Assembly (NCBI GenBank): GCA_937891565.1
Contig: CALAHA010000018.1
Span: 1-6,411, forward strand
Length of the DNA: 6,411 nucleotides
DNA from: an uncultured Ilumatobacter sp.
Lineage (GTDB): Bacteria; Actinomycetota; Acidimicrobiia; Acidimicrobiales; Ilumatobacteraceae
Reading direction: 5' to 3'
Shown in pieces: positions 1 through 5,320 of this stretch (its first letter is position 1; every line of letters begins with the position of its first letter). The notes under the pieces are model-generated. The model had not been told where the DNA came from. It was given only the letters and a program-made list of their open reading frames with translations, and searched no databases. The translations under genes and the position numbers were made by a program.

Positions 1-1
1 C

Positions 2-586
2 GTTGGCGGTGTCAACAACGGCTGGAAGGTCGCGAACTCGACACTCGGCTTCGAACGCGGCCAGTCGGCCACCACTGGGTTCCGGCGTTTTGCCGAGGAG
101 TTCCGGATGCTCAAAGAGCAGGCCATTGCCAACGGTGCAATCAACGATCCGCACATCCGTCAGCGTCTGATGAAGTACTACAGCAAGATCGAGATCCTGC
201 GTTTCAACGGCTTACGGAACCTCACTGCGACGCTGAACAAAGGCCGCGGTTCCGGGGTGGTCGATATGGGCACGATTGCGCTCGGAGCCACGAATAAAAT
301 GTTCTGGACTGAAATGCATCAGAACGCCATGGAACTCGCGTTGGACATCTACGGCACCGATTCGCTGCTCATCGACGCTGGTCCGGAGGGTGGCGGCTGG
401 CCAGGCGCGTCGCGCGATAAGCGCCGCTCTGGCTACCCAGTGAGCCCGATGATGTCGTCGTTCTTCTTCTCGCGGTCCGAGACCATCTGGGGCGGCACGA
501 GCCAGATCCAGCGCAACATTGTTGGAGAGCGCGTTCTCGGTCTTCCTAAAGAACCAAACCCTCCGACTGGCCAATCCTCGATGTGA
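2..586 (+). CDS. Acyl-CoA dehydrogenase, C-terminal part (5' end outside window)
   Basis: This is the last 194 residues of an FAD-dependent acyl-CoA dehydrogenase, which oxidises an acyl-CoA to the trans-2-enoyl-CoA, typically in fatty-acid, sterol or branched-chain acid breakdown. The reading frame is open from base 2, so the N-terminal and middle domains lie off the left edge. The fragment opens with VGGVNNGWKVANSTLGFERG, the usual entry into the C-terminal helical bundle. Near the end it carries IWGGTSQIQRNIVGERVLGLPKEP, the conserved FAD/dimer-contact segment. Where medium-chain enzymes have the catalytic Glu just before GTS, this protein has Gly. The Glu of FERG (codon 53-55) sits where isovaleryl-CoA and FadE26-type enzymes place their base. 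The gene ends with TGA at 584-586. Nothing downstream is close enough to be an obvious operon partner. Family certain; substrate not predictable. Confidence 0.96.
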   Translation, partial: VGGVNNGWKVANSTLGFERGQSATTGFRRFAEEFRMLKEQAIANGAINDPHIRQRLMKYYSKIEILRFNGLRNLTATLNKGRGSGVVDMGTIALGATNKMFWTEMHQNAMELALDIYGTDSLLIDAGPEGGGWPGASRDKRRSGYPVSPMMSSFFFSRSETIWGGTSQIQRNIVGERVLGLPKEPNPPTGQSSM

Positions 587-636
587 TTTCGGCGGTTTGT
601 TCGTCGATCTTCAGTAGCTACCGGTTCGACCCAACT

Positions 637-664
637 GCCACGGTGGTGACGACGCCACTGGTGG
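637..664. promoter_or_regulatory. Tandem CCAC/GTGG palindromes, possible operator
   Basis: The 198-base gap between the acyl-CoA dehydrogenase and the Gfo/Idh-type gene holds two near-identical small palindromes, GCCACGGTGG at 637-646 and GCCACTGGTGG at 654-664, starting 17 bases apart. A further CACGTG palindrome lies at 706-711, next to a 6-bp hairpin (687-692 with 704-709). Repeated dyads of this size in front of a catabolic-type gene could be repressor sites. In GC-rich DNA they may equally be chance. No known regulator motif is recognised, and no RNA gene is seen in this gap. Confidence 0.2.
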
Positions 665-771
665 TTGTCCTCGCACTGCGCGCTGGCGTGTGTCAGGACT
701 TCGCACACGTGGTGATTGGCCCGGCCTCGACGCAGACACTGAGCGTGTCGGTCGATGTGGCCCGTTTCTCC

Positions 772-777
772 TAGCTT
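772..777 (+). promoter_or_regulatory. Possible -10 element for leaderless start at 785
   Basis: TAGCTT fits the actinobacterial TANNNT -10 pattern and ends seven bases before the ATG at 785. The same ATG has no Shine-Dalgarno sequence in front of it. This spacing is what a leaderless transcript starting on the A of ATG would need. No convincing -35 is visible, so the call is tentative. Confidence 0.25.
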
Positions 778-784
778 TGGGCGC

Positions 785-1732
785 ATGACAGTGCGAATTG
801 GAGTTATCGGTGCAGGCGGCATGGGCCGCGAGCACATCACGAATCTTGCTGCGATTGAGGGCGTCGAGGTCGTGGTCGTTGCCGATGTCGCATCAACGGC
901 AGCCATCGATGCTGCTGGCCTGTGCAACGCTGAGGCATCGATCGACGCCTTCGCGGTCGCACGAGATCCGAGCCTTGACGCCATCGTCATTGCGTCTCCG
1001 GACGACACCCATGCTGATCTCACGATCGCAGCAGTCGAGCGTGGCGCCTTCGTCCTCTGTGAGAAGCCGCTGGCGAGCAACGTCGCCGACGCTGAACGGG
1101 TCGTTGCTGCAGAGGCCGCTGCCGGGCGTCCGTTGGTTCAGTTGGGTTTCATGCGGCAATACGACCCAGCGCACCTGCAGGTTCTCAGCGCTATCAGCGA
1201 ACTCGGTCCGATCCGCCATGTTCGTAGTGCGCACCGCAACACCAACCATCAGTGGGAACGCCCGCTCGAACTGGTCTTTTCGCAATCGTTGATCCACGAC
1301 GTACATACCGCCCGATGGCTGATGGGCACCGAGTTCTCGTCCGTCACGACGCAGGTGGTCAGTGGACCACGGCCAGTCGAGCACGTCATCGTGCTCGGGG
1401 CGATGGCTGACGGGTCGACGGTCACGATCGAATTCGTCGAAGCCACGTACGGCTACGACATCGACGTCGAGGTGACTTGCGAACACGGCATGGTCACGGC
1501 CCCACAACCTGCTCAGCCAGTTGTCCGCTTTGAGGGCGCCGGGCATCAGCACATCGGTGACGATTGGTTCGGTCGATTCAGCGAGGCATACCGGGCTGAG
1601 GTGGCGGATTGGATCGCAGGGGTGCGGGCTGAAGAAGTGCGTGGCCCGACATCAATCGACGGCTTAGCGGCGCAGCGGGTCGTCGACGCAGCCATTCGGT
1701 CCGCAGCGTCTGGCCAACGCGAAAAGGTCTGA
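785..1732 (+). CDS. Gfo/Idh/MocA oxidoreductase, inositol 2-dehydrogenase-like
   Basis: A 315-residue NAD(P)-dependent sugar or cyclitol dehydrogenase. The Rossmann dinucleotide motif GVIGAGGMG spans residues 6-14, and the family CEKPLA motif with catalytic Lys94 follows the nucleotide fold. Compared from memory with Bacillus subtilis IolG, the similarity runs the whole length: VQLGFMRQYD (118-127), AHRN (149-152), YGYDI (222-226), GPTS (287-290) and SGQREKV at the C terminus. His171 matches catalytic His176 of IolG. Gln167 stands where IolG has catalytic Asp172, and His174 where it has Asp179; the local alignment needs no gap. Oxidation of myo-inositol is therefore uncertain and another polyol or sugar is plausible. 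The ATG at 785 is chosen over one at 755 because it puts the Rossmann strand right at the N terminus, as in the family. No iol genes are seen nearby; the next gene is a transporter 86 bases away. Confidence 0.93.
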   Translation: MTVRIGVIGAGGMGREHITNLAAIEGVEVVVVADVASTAAIDAAGLCNAEASIDAFAVARDPSLDAIVIASPDDTHADLTIAAVERGAFVLCEKPLASNVADAERVVAAEAAAGRPLVQLGFMRQYDPAHLQVLSAISELGPIRHVRSAHRNTNHQWERPLELVFSQSLIHDVHTARWLMGTEFSSVTTQVVSGPRPVEHVIVLGAMADGSTVTIEFVEATYGYDIDVEVTCEHGMVTAPQPAQPVVRFEGAGHQHIGDDWFGRFSEAYRAEVADWIAGVRAEEVRGPTSIDGLAAQRVVDAAIRSAASGQREKV

Positions 1733-1772
1733 CCGCCGCCCCCAGGGCAGGTTTGTGACTTTCGGCCAGACC
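1726..1772 (+). terminator. Possible structured terminator after the dehydrogenase gene
   Basis: GGTCTG (1726-1731, overlapping the stop codon) pairs with CAGACC (1767-1772). After one mismatch, CCG (1733-1735) pairs with CGG (1763-1765). A small GCCC/GGGC hairpin (1738-1741 with 1745-1748) sits inside the loop. There is no run of T after it, so it is at best a non-canonical terminator. Confidence 0.25.
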
Positions 1773-1802
1773 AGATCTGAGTCGGTTCAGAGCTGATCCG
1801 AT

Positions 1803-1818
1803 TCGACATGATGGTCGA
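1803..1818. promoter_or_regulatory. Inverted repeat abutting the MFS start codon
   Basis: TCGAC (1803-1807) and GTCGA (1814-1818) form a perfect 5-bp dyad with a six-base spacer, and the GTG start follows immediately. It could be an operator or an RNA hairpin limiting initiation. A second 5-bp dyad, TCTGA/TCAGA (1776-1780 with 1787-1791), lies just upstream. Both are short enough to be chance. Confidence 0.22.
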
Positions 1819-3117
1819 GTGCCAACGTCTGCAGACTCCGCCGCCGTGGATCAGCATCTTGACGTTGCCCCGGAACGACTGATCACCAAACCATTCGTCA
1901 CTGTCACGTTGAGCGCCTTTGCGTTCTTCATGTACATCGGAACGCTGGTCCCACTCGTTCCGCTGTTCATCGAGGGGCCGCTTAAAGGTGGCGAACTCGC
2001 CCTCGGGCTGAACGCCGCGGTCTTCGCGATTGCCGCCGTGTTCGCTCGCCCGCTGCTCGGCCGCTTAGCAGATCGCTATGGGCGTCGCTCGATCATCATC
2101 GGTGGCGCGCTGACGGCCGCGACTGGCGGCATGCTGATGAGTCAGGTCGATTCGCTCGGCCTCTTGATGGCGCTCCGGGTACTCACCGGCGTGGGCGAGG
2201 CGGCGGTTTTCGTCGGCTCCGCAACGTTGATTGCCGACCTGTCGCCGCGGGCACGTCGCGCCGAGGGCGCGAGCTACTTCTCGGTAGCGGTGTTCTCAGG
2301 CATCGGCGTCGGGCCGGTGTTCAGTGAATGGCTGCTCGACGACGTCAACTTCGAGCGCACCTTTATCGCGGCCGGTGGCTTCGCCATATTGGCTGCCGTG
2401 ATCGCGATCTTCGCGCCGGCGCGCGTCGAGTCGCCTGAAGATTCCGTGTCGACCGTTGACTCGGGCGAACACGCTGCACCACCCGTCCGAGGCCTTGCCG
2501 ACAGTGGCATCTTCAAAATCATTCATCCTGCCGCGGTCCTGCCCGGCGCAGTGTTGGCGTGTGGGGTCGGTGGCCTGACGACCTTCTTCCTCTTTATTCC
2601 TGAGTACTCCCGTGACAACGGCTTTGCCAACTCTGGCGTCTTGTTCCTGACCTATGCACTCGTCTCGCTCGTCATTCGAATCTTTGGCGCAAAGCTGCCG
2701 GAACGTCTGGGCCCGCGACGTTCCGTGACGATCGCGCTGGCCGCCATGGCTGGTGGTCTTGCGGTCTTCGCGGGTGCGCCGAACGTCATCGGCCTGTGGA
2801 TCGGGGCGTTCCTGATCGGACTCGGTGCTGCATTCAATTACCCGTCACTCATGGCGCTCACGGTGAACAACGCCAGTGATGCGGATCGAGCGTCTGCGAT
2901 CAGTTCGTTCACGATGTTCTTCGAAATCGGCTCGGCCGGCAGTGGCCTGCTCATTGGCGGGTTCGCCCAGATCGTCGGCAAGCAGATCGGCTTTCTCGGT
3001 GGCGTCGTTTCCTGCCTGATCGGCCTGTGGCTGTTGCGCACCAAGCTCGCGCCCGCTGGCTCAAACGATGGCCCCAATGCCGGTGAGCGGAAATCAGACG
3101 TCCACCTGGCTGGCTGA
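1819..3117 (+). CDS. MFS transporter, 12 transmembrane helices
   Basis: A 432-residue integral membrane secondary transporter of the major facilitator superfamily. After a polar N-terminal tail of about 27 residues, hydrophobic segments follow through the protein. A charged central loop at about 200-235 (rich in E, D and S) separates the two six-helix halves. The MFS motif A, GRLADRYGRR, is at residues 81-90 between helices 2 and 3, and a degenerate second copy, AKLPERLGPRR, is at 291-301 in the other half. Helix 5 has GIGVGP (161-166), resembling motif C of drug/proton antiporters but incomplete. The substrate cannot be read from the sequence; efflux of a drug-like compound or uptake of a small organic molecule both fit. 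The start is GTG: the ATGs at 1808 and 1811 are in another frame that stops soon, and an in-frame stop at 1756-1758 limits upstream extension. No Shine-Dalgarno is seen. The stop codon lies inside a strong hairpin. Confidence 0.93.
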   Translation: MPTSADSAAVDQHLDVAPERLITKPFVTVTLSAFAFFMYIGTLVPLVPLFIEGPLKGGELALGLNAAVFAIAAVFARPLLGRLADRYGRRSIIIGGALTAATGGMLMSQVDSLGLLMALRVLTGVGEAAVFVGSATLIADLSPRARRAEGASYFSVAVFSGIGVGPVFSEWLLDDVNFERTFIAAGGFAILAAVIAIFAPARVESPEDSVSTVDSGEHAAPPVRGLADSGIFKIIHPAAVLPGAVLACGVGGLTTFFLFIPEYSRDNGFANSGVLFLTYALVSLVIRIFGAKLPERLGPRRSVTIALAAMAGGLAVFAGAPNVIGLWIGAFLIGLGAAFNYPSLMALTVNNASDADRASAISSFTMFFEIGSAGSGLLIGGFAQIVGKQIGFLGGVVSCLIGLWLLRTKLAPAGSNDGPNAGERKSDVHLAG

Positions 3118-3125
3118 TTTCCGCT
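3086..3125 (+). terminator. Perfect 12-bp hairpin at the end of the MFS gene
   Basis: AGCGGAAATCAG (3086-3097) is the exact reverse complement of CTGATTTCCGCT (3114-3125), with a 16-base loop. The 5' arm is in the last codons of the transporter and its TGA stop (3115-3117) lies in the 3' arm. Only a weak T-containing stretch (GTGTTTGT) follows, so it is not a textbook intrinsic terminator, but stems without a U-tail are accepted in GC-rich actinobacteria. The arm ends one base before a possible GTG start at 3127, which is one reason for preferring the GTG at 3160 for the next gene. Confidence 0.5.
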
Positions 3126-3159
3126 GGTGTTTGTCGGCAGTGACCGGCATTATGGAAGC

Positions 3160-4650
3160 GTGGCACCGCTCGATCACGACCATTGCTACAGCATTGTCCA
3201 GAACGCCGACCGGCGCTTCGACGGGTGGTTCGTGACTGCGGTTCGCACGACAGGGATCTATTGCCGCCCGAGTTGCCCGGCGATTACGCCGAAGCAAACG
3301 AACGTCGAGTTCCATCACACGGCGGCCGCTGCACAGCAACGCGGCTTCCGAGCGTGCAAGCGGTGCCGCCCCGACGCTTCGCCCGGCTCGCCGGAGTGGA
3401 ATCTCCGTCAGGATCTGACGAGTCGGGCAATGCGTTTGATTGCGGATGGCGCTGTCGAGCGCGACGGCGTGCCGGGTCTGGCCAAGCAACTCGGCTACAG
3501 CGAGCGTCATCTCAATCGAATCATGACGAATGAGCTTGGCGCGGGCCCGCTTGCCATTGCCCGGGCCCATCGGGCGCACACGGCGCGACTCCTCATTGAG
3601 ACCACTGCAATGACCTTCACCGATATCGCCTTCGCGGCGGGCTTTGGCAGCATTCGGCAGTTCAACGACACCGTCCGCGAGGTCTTTGCCTCCTCACCAA
3701 CCGAGCTGCGTGTCAAGCACAGCAGCGTCGGTCAGGCTTCGACGGCGGGCGAGGTCACCCTTCGGCTACCGACTCGTCAGCCGTTCGCTGGCAACGAGCT
3801 ACTTGCCTTCCTCGGGGCGCATGCCATTGCCGGTGTCGAGTCCTGGGACGGATCGACGTTCGCTCAGGTTTTGTCGTTGCCGCACGGACCGGGTGTCGTC
3901 GGGCTGCGGGCAGGCGACGATCACGTCGAGGCTCGGGTGCGTCTTGTCGAGTGGGCCGATCTCGCCACGGCTGTCCAACGGATTCGCCGACTGCTCGACC
4001 TCGATGCTGATCCGCAAGCGGTCGATACAGCGCTCGCCTCTGATCCGCGCCTGGCTCCGCTCGTTACCAGAGTCCCAGGTCGGCGTGCCTCGGCGAGCGC
4101 TGATCCGGTACAGACCGCGCTTCGTGCGGTGGTCGGCCAGCAAGTGTCGCTTGCGGGAGCACGTACCGTGACCGGACGCCTGGCTGTGGCCCTGGGTGAC
4201 CCGCTCGACCCGGCACTGGCGGTCGGCAACCAGCTGACCCATGCTTTCCCGACCGTCGAATGTCTTGCCGAAGCGCCTGATGAACTGTTTGCAATGCCGA
4301 CTGCTCGCCGAGACACGGTGCGCCGTCTTGCAGCAGCTGTTGCCGAGGGCAGCGTTGTGCTCGATGCGGGCTCCGACCCGCACGTGGCCCGGGATCAGCT
4401 TCTCGCACTCAAGGGCATTGGCCCGTGGACCGCTGACTACGTGATGATGCGGGGCCTCGGACATCCCGACGTCTTCCTTGGCACCGATCTCGTTGCAGTC
4501 AACGCTCTGACGGCGCTCGGCCTCACTGTCGACGACGCAGCAGAATGGGCGCCGTGGCGCTCCTATGCACTCCATCATCTCTGGGCGAGCCTCGGCACGC
4601 TCTCCGCCGCCGCAGCTGCCGCTGCACGACCCCGCAAAGGCAACGTATGA
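3160..4650 (+). CDS. alkA: Ada-AlkA fusion: methyl-phosphotriester sensor, AraC HTH and 3-methyladenine DNA glycosylase II
   Basis: A 496-residue DNA-repair protein with three parts. Residues 1-80 are an Ada-type zinc domain: YCRPSC and FRACKRC supply Cys35, Cys39, Cys66 and Cys69. Cys35 matches Ada Cys38, which accepts methyl from DNA phosphotriesters. Residues of about 86-186 are an AraC-type helix-turn-helix ending in FAAGFGSIRQFNDTVRE. Residues of about 197-496 are AlkA: the N-terminal fold, then a helix-hairpin-helix glycosylase (ALKGIGPWTADY) with Trp423, Tyr427 and Asp443 matching E. coli AlkA Trp218, Tyr222 and catalytic Asp238, and PWRSYALHHLW near the end. It should flip out and excise 3-methyladenine and related bases and may activate its own operon when methylated. 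GTG 3160 gives MAPLDHDHCYS, like the short N termini of relatives; GTG 3127 is the alternative, and neither has a clear ribosome binding site. The tail is alanine-rich then basic. Domain order resembles M. tuberculosis AlkA, and ogt follows as there. Confidence 0.96.
   Translation: MAPLDHDHCYSIVQNADRRFDGWFVTAVRTTGIYCRPSCPAITPKQTNVEFHHTAAAAQQRGFRACKRCRPDASPGSPEWNLRQDLTSRAMRLIADGAVERDGVPGLAKQLGYSERHLNRIMTNELGAGPLAIARAHRAHTARLLIETTAMTFTDIAFAAGFGSIRQFNDTVREVFASSPTELRVKHSSVGQASTAGEVTLRLPTRQPFAGNELLAFLGAHAIAGVESWDGSTFAQVLSLPHGPGVVGLRAGDDHVEARVRLVEWADLATAVQRIRRLLDLDADPQAVDTALASDPRLAPLVTRVPGRRASASADPVQTALRAVVGQQVSLAGARTVTGRLAVALGDPLDPALAVGNQLTHAFPTVECLAEAPDELFAMPTARRDTVRRLAAAVAEGSVVLDAGSDPHVARDQLLALKGIGPWTADYVMMRGLGHPDVFLGTDLVAVNALTALGLTVDDAAEWAPWRSYALHHLWASLGTLSAAAAAAARPRKGNV
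4636..4640 (+). promoter_or_regulatory. Ribosome binding site in front of the first of two duplicated ATGs
   Basis: AAAGG lies six bases before the ATG at 4647, inside the last codons of alkA. It is a reasonable Shine-Dalgarno match at normal spacing. The ogt start used now (4667) has only AAAGA (4656-4660) at the same spacing. This suggests that 4647 was the original ogt start before the 20-bp duplication. Confidence 0.4.
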
Positions 4651-4684
4651 CTGACAAAGACACCGTATGACTGACAAAGACACC
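4644..4684 (+). repeat. 20-bp tandem duplication at the alkA/ogt junction
   Basis: The 20-base unit CGTATGACTGACAAAGACAC occurs twice in a row without mismatch (4644-4663 and 4664-4683), with one further matching base. It carries the alkA stop and the first codons of ogt. Because 20 is not a multiple of three, the two ATGs (4647 and 4667) are in different frames, and only the second leads into the ogt reading frame. Confidence 0.97.
4647..4670 (+). other. Seven-codon mini-ORF (MTDKDTV) bridging alkA and ogt
   Basis: The ATG at 4647 overlaps the alkA stop as ATGA (4647-4650). Its frame ends after seven codons at TGA 4668-4670, which overlaps the ogt ATG as a second ATGA (4667-4670). Its peptide repeats the first six residues of Ogt. 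It has the better ribosome binding site, so ribosomes may pass from alkA through this mini-ORF into ogt by termination and reinitiation. It is a product of the duplication, and a function for the peptide itself is unlikely. Confidence 0.4.
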
Positions 4685-5206
4685 AGCACCAGCTTGTCTT
4701 CGACGGTGATGGACAGCCCGATGGGTCCGCTCACAATTGTTGCCAACGATGCGGGGCTCAGGGCGGTGCTGTGGCCAGGGGATGATCCGGCGCGGGTGCC
4801 ACTCGGGGAGACGGCCAAGACGACCAATCATCCGGTCCTCGTTGCCGCTGTTGACCAACTCAGCGAGTACTTCGCCGGTGATCGCCAAAGCTTCGACCTT
4901 CTCCTCGACCCGATCGGAACTGACTTTCAGCAGTCGGCATGGATGGCGCTGCGAGCCATCCCCTACGGAACGACTGTCAGCTATGGAGAGCAGGCCGCGG
5001 CAATGGGCGACAAGCGCAAGGCGCGTGCTGTCGGGGCCGCAAACGGTCGGAACCCGATCTCGATCATCGTGCCTTGCCATCGAGTGGTCGGTTCGAATGG
5101 CTCGCTCACCGGGTTCGCCGGCGGCCTCGAGAGCAAGCAGTGGCTCCTCGACCACGAGTCCAAGACAGCTCAGCTTTCCGAAATCGAGACCGTTTCAACG
5201 CAGTAG
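4667..5206 (+). CDS. ogt: Methylated-DNA--[protein]-cysteine S-methyltransferase
   Basis: A 179-residue suicide repair protein that transfers the alkyl group from O6-alkylguanine (and O4-alkylthymine) in DNA to its own cysteine. The active-site motif IVPCHRV places the acceptor Cys137. The DNA-binding helix-turn-helix has Tyr106 in TTVSYGEQA, the arginine finger within KARAVGAANGRNP (about Arg120) and the hinge Asn129. The N-terminal domain (about 1-85) is the poorly conserved Ogt-type fold, and overall length is normal for the family. The gene follows alkA in what must be the same transcript, separated only by a duplicated 20-bp segment. The ATG at 4667 is the first in this frame after the alkA stop. 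Translation is probably coupled to the upstream reading frames, because its own ribosome binding site is weak. With the Ada-AlkA fusion it completes an adaptive-response set in which the alkyltransferase domain is a separate protein. Confidence 0.97.
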   Translation: MTDKDTSTSLSSTVMDSPMGPLTIVANDAGLRAVLWPGDDPARVPLGETAKTTNHPVLVAAVDQLSEYFAGDRQSFDLLLDPIGTDFQQSAWMALRAIPYGTTVSYGEQAAAMGDKRKARAVGAANGRNPISIIVPCHRVVGSNGSLTGFAGGLESKQWLLDHESKTAQLSEIETVSTQ

Positions 5207-5265
5207 TGATGTGTTTTGATCCCGATTTGAGGCAACGGTCTGGCGCAGTCCGAAATGGAGACCGT
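5177..5265 (+). repeat. Direct repeat pair with an inverted copy between them
   Basis: TCCGAAATCGAGACCGT (5177-5193, in the last ogt codons) recurs as TCCGAAATGGAGACCGT (5249-5265), 16 of 17 bases identical and 72 bases apart. Between them, AACGGTCT (5234-5241) is the reverse complement of AGACCGTT in the first copy (5187-5194), and its last seven bases pair with AGACCGT in the second copy (5259-5265). Two mutually exclusive hairpins are therefore possible in the ogt/aldo-keto reductase gap. No other promoter or RNA gene is evident in this 114-base gap. Confidence 0.5.
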
Positions 5266-5308
5266 CTTGCTGGCTGGGAGCGTCGTGTTGGTCTCAGTTT
5301 CTGATGGC

Positions 5309-5313
5309 GGGAG
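5309..5313 (+). promoter_or_regulatory. Ribosome binding site deciding the aldo/keto reductase start
   Basis: GGGAG lies seven bases before the ATG at 5321, good Shine-Dalgarno strength and spacing. The competing in-frame ATGs at 5255 and 5342 have no such sequence in front. This is the clearest ribosome binding site in the window. Confidence 0.6.
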
Positions 5314-5320
5314 CCGGGTG

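Noticed and set aside
621..632. CCGGTTCGACCC resembling a tRNA T-arm
   Set aside because: The 3' half of the T-stem does not pair, and no anticodon arm or acceptor stem can be built around it.
583..774. A 63-codon plus-strand frame starting next to the acyl-CoA dehydrogenase stop
   Set aside because: No ribosome binding site beyond chance, no recognisable motif, and it lies where small palindromes suggest intergenic sequence.
755..784. Upstream ATG extending the Gfo/Idh/MocA protein by ten residues
   Set aside because: The extension is not typical of the family, which starts just before the Rossmann strand, and it has no ribosome binding site.
433..1080. A 215-codon minus-strand frame covering the gap after the acyl-CoA dehydrogenase
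   Set aside because: It overlaps the ends of two well-supported plus-strand genes, and its translation is low-complexity and rich in Arg, Thr and Ser with no family resemblance.
4644..4684. CRISPR-like or integration-site repeat
   Set aside because: Only two abutting copies without a spacer, placed precisely over a stop/start junction; a simple tandem duplication explains it.
3799..4827. A 342-codon open frame on the minus strand across alkA and ogt
   Set aside because: It lies opposite two genes with complete family motifs, its translation has no recognisable domain, and long antisense frames are common in GC-rich coding DNA.
5255..5320. Longer N terminus for the aldo/keto reductase from the ATG at 5255
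   Set aside because: There is no ribosome binding site before 5255, the added residues do not resemble the family, and a good GGGAG site serves the ATG at 5321.
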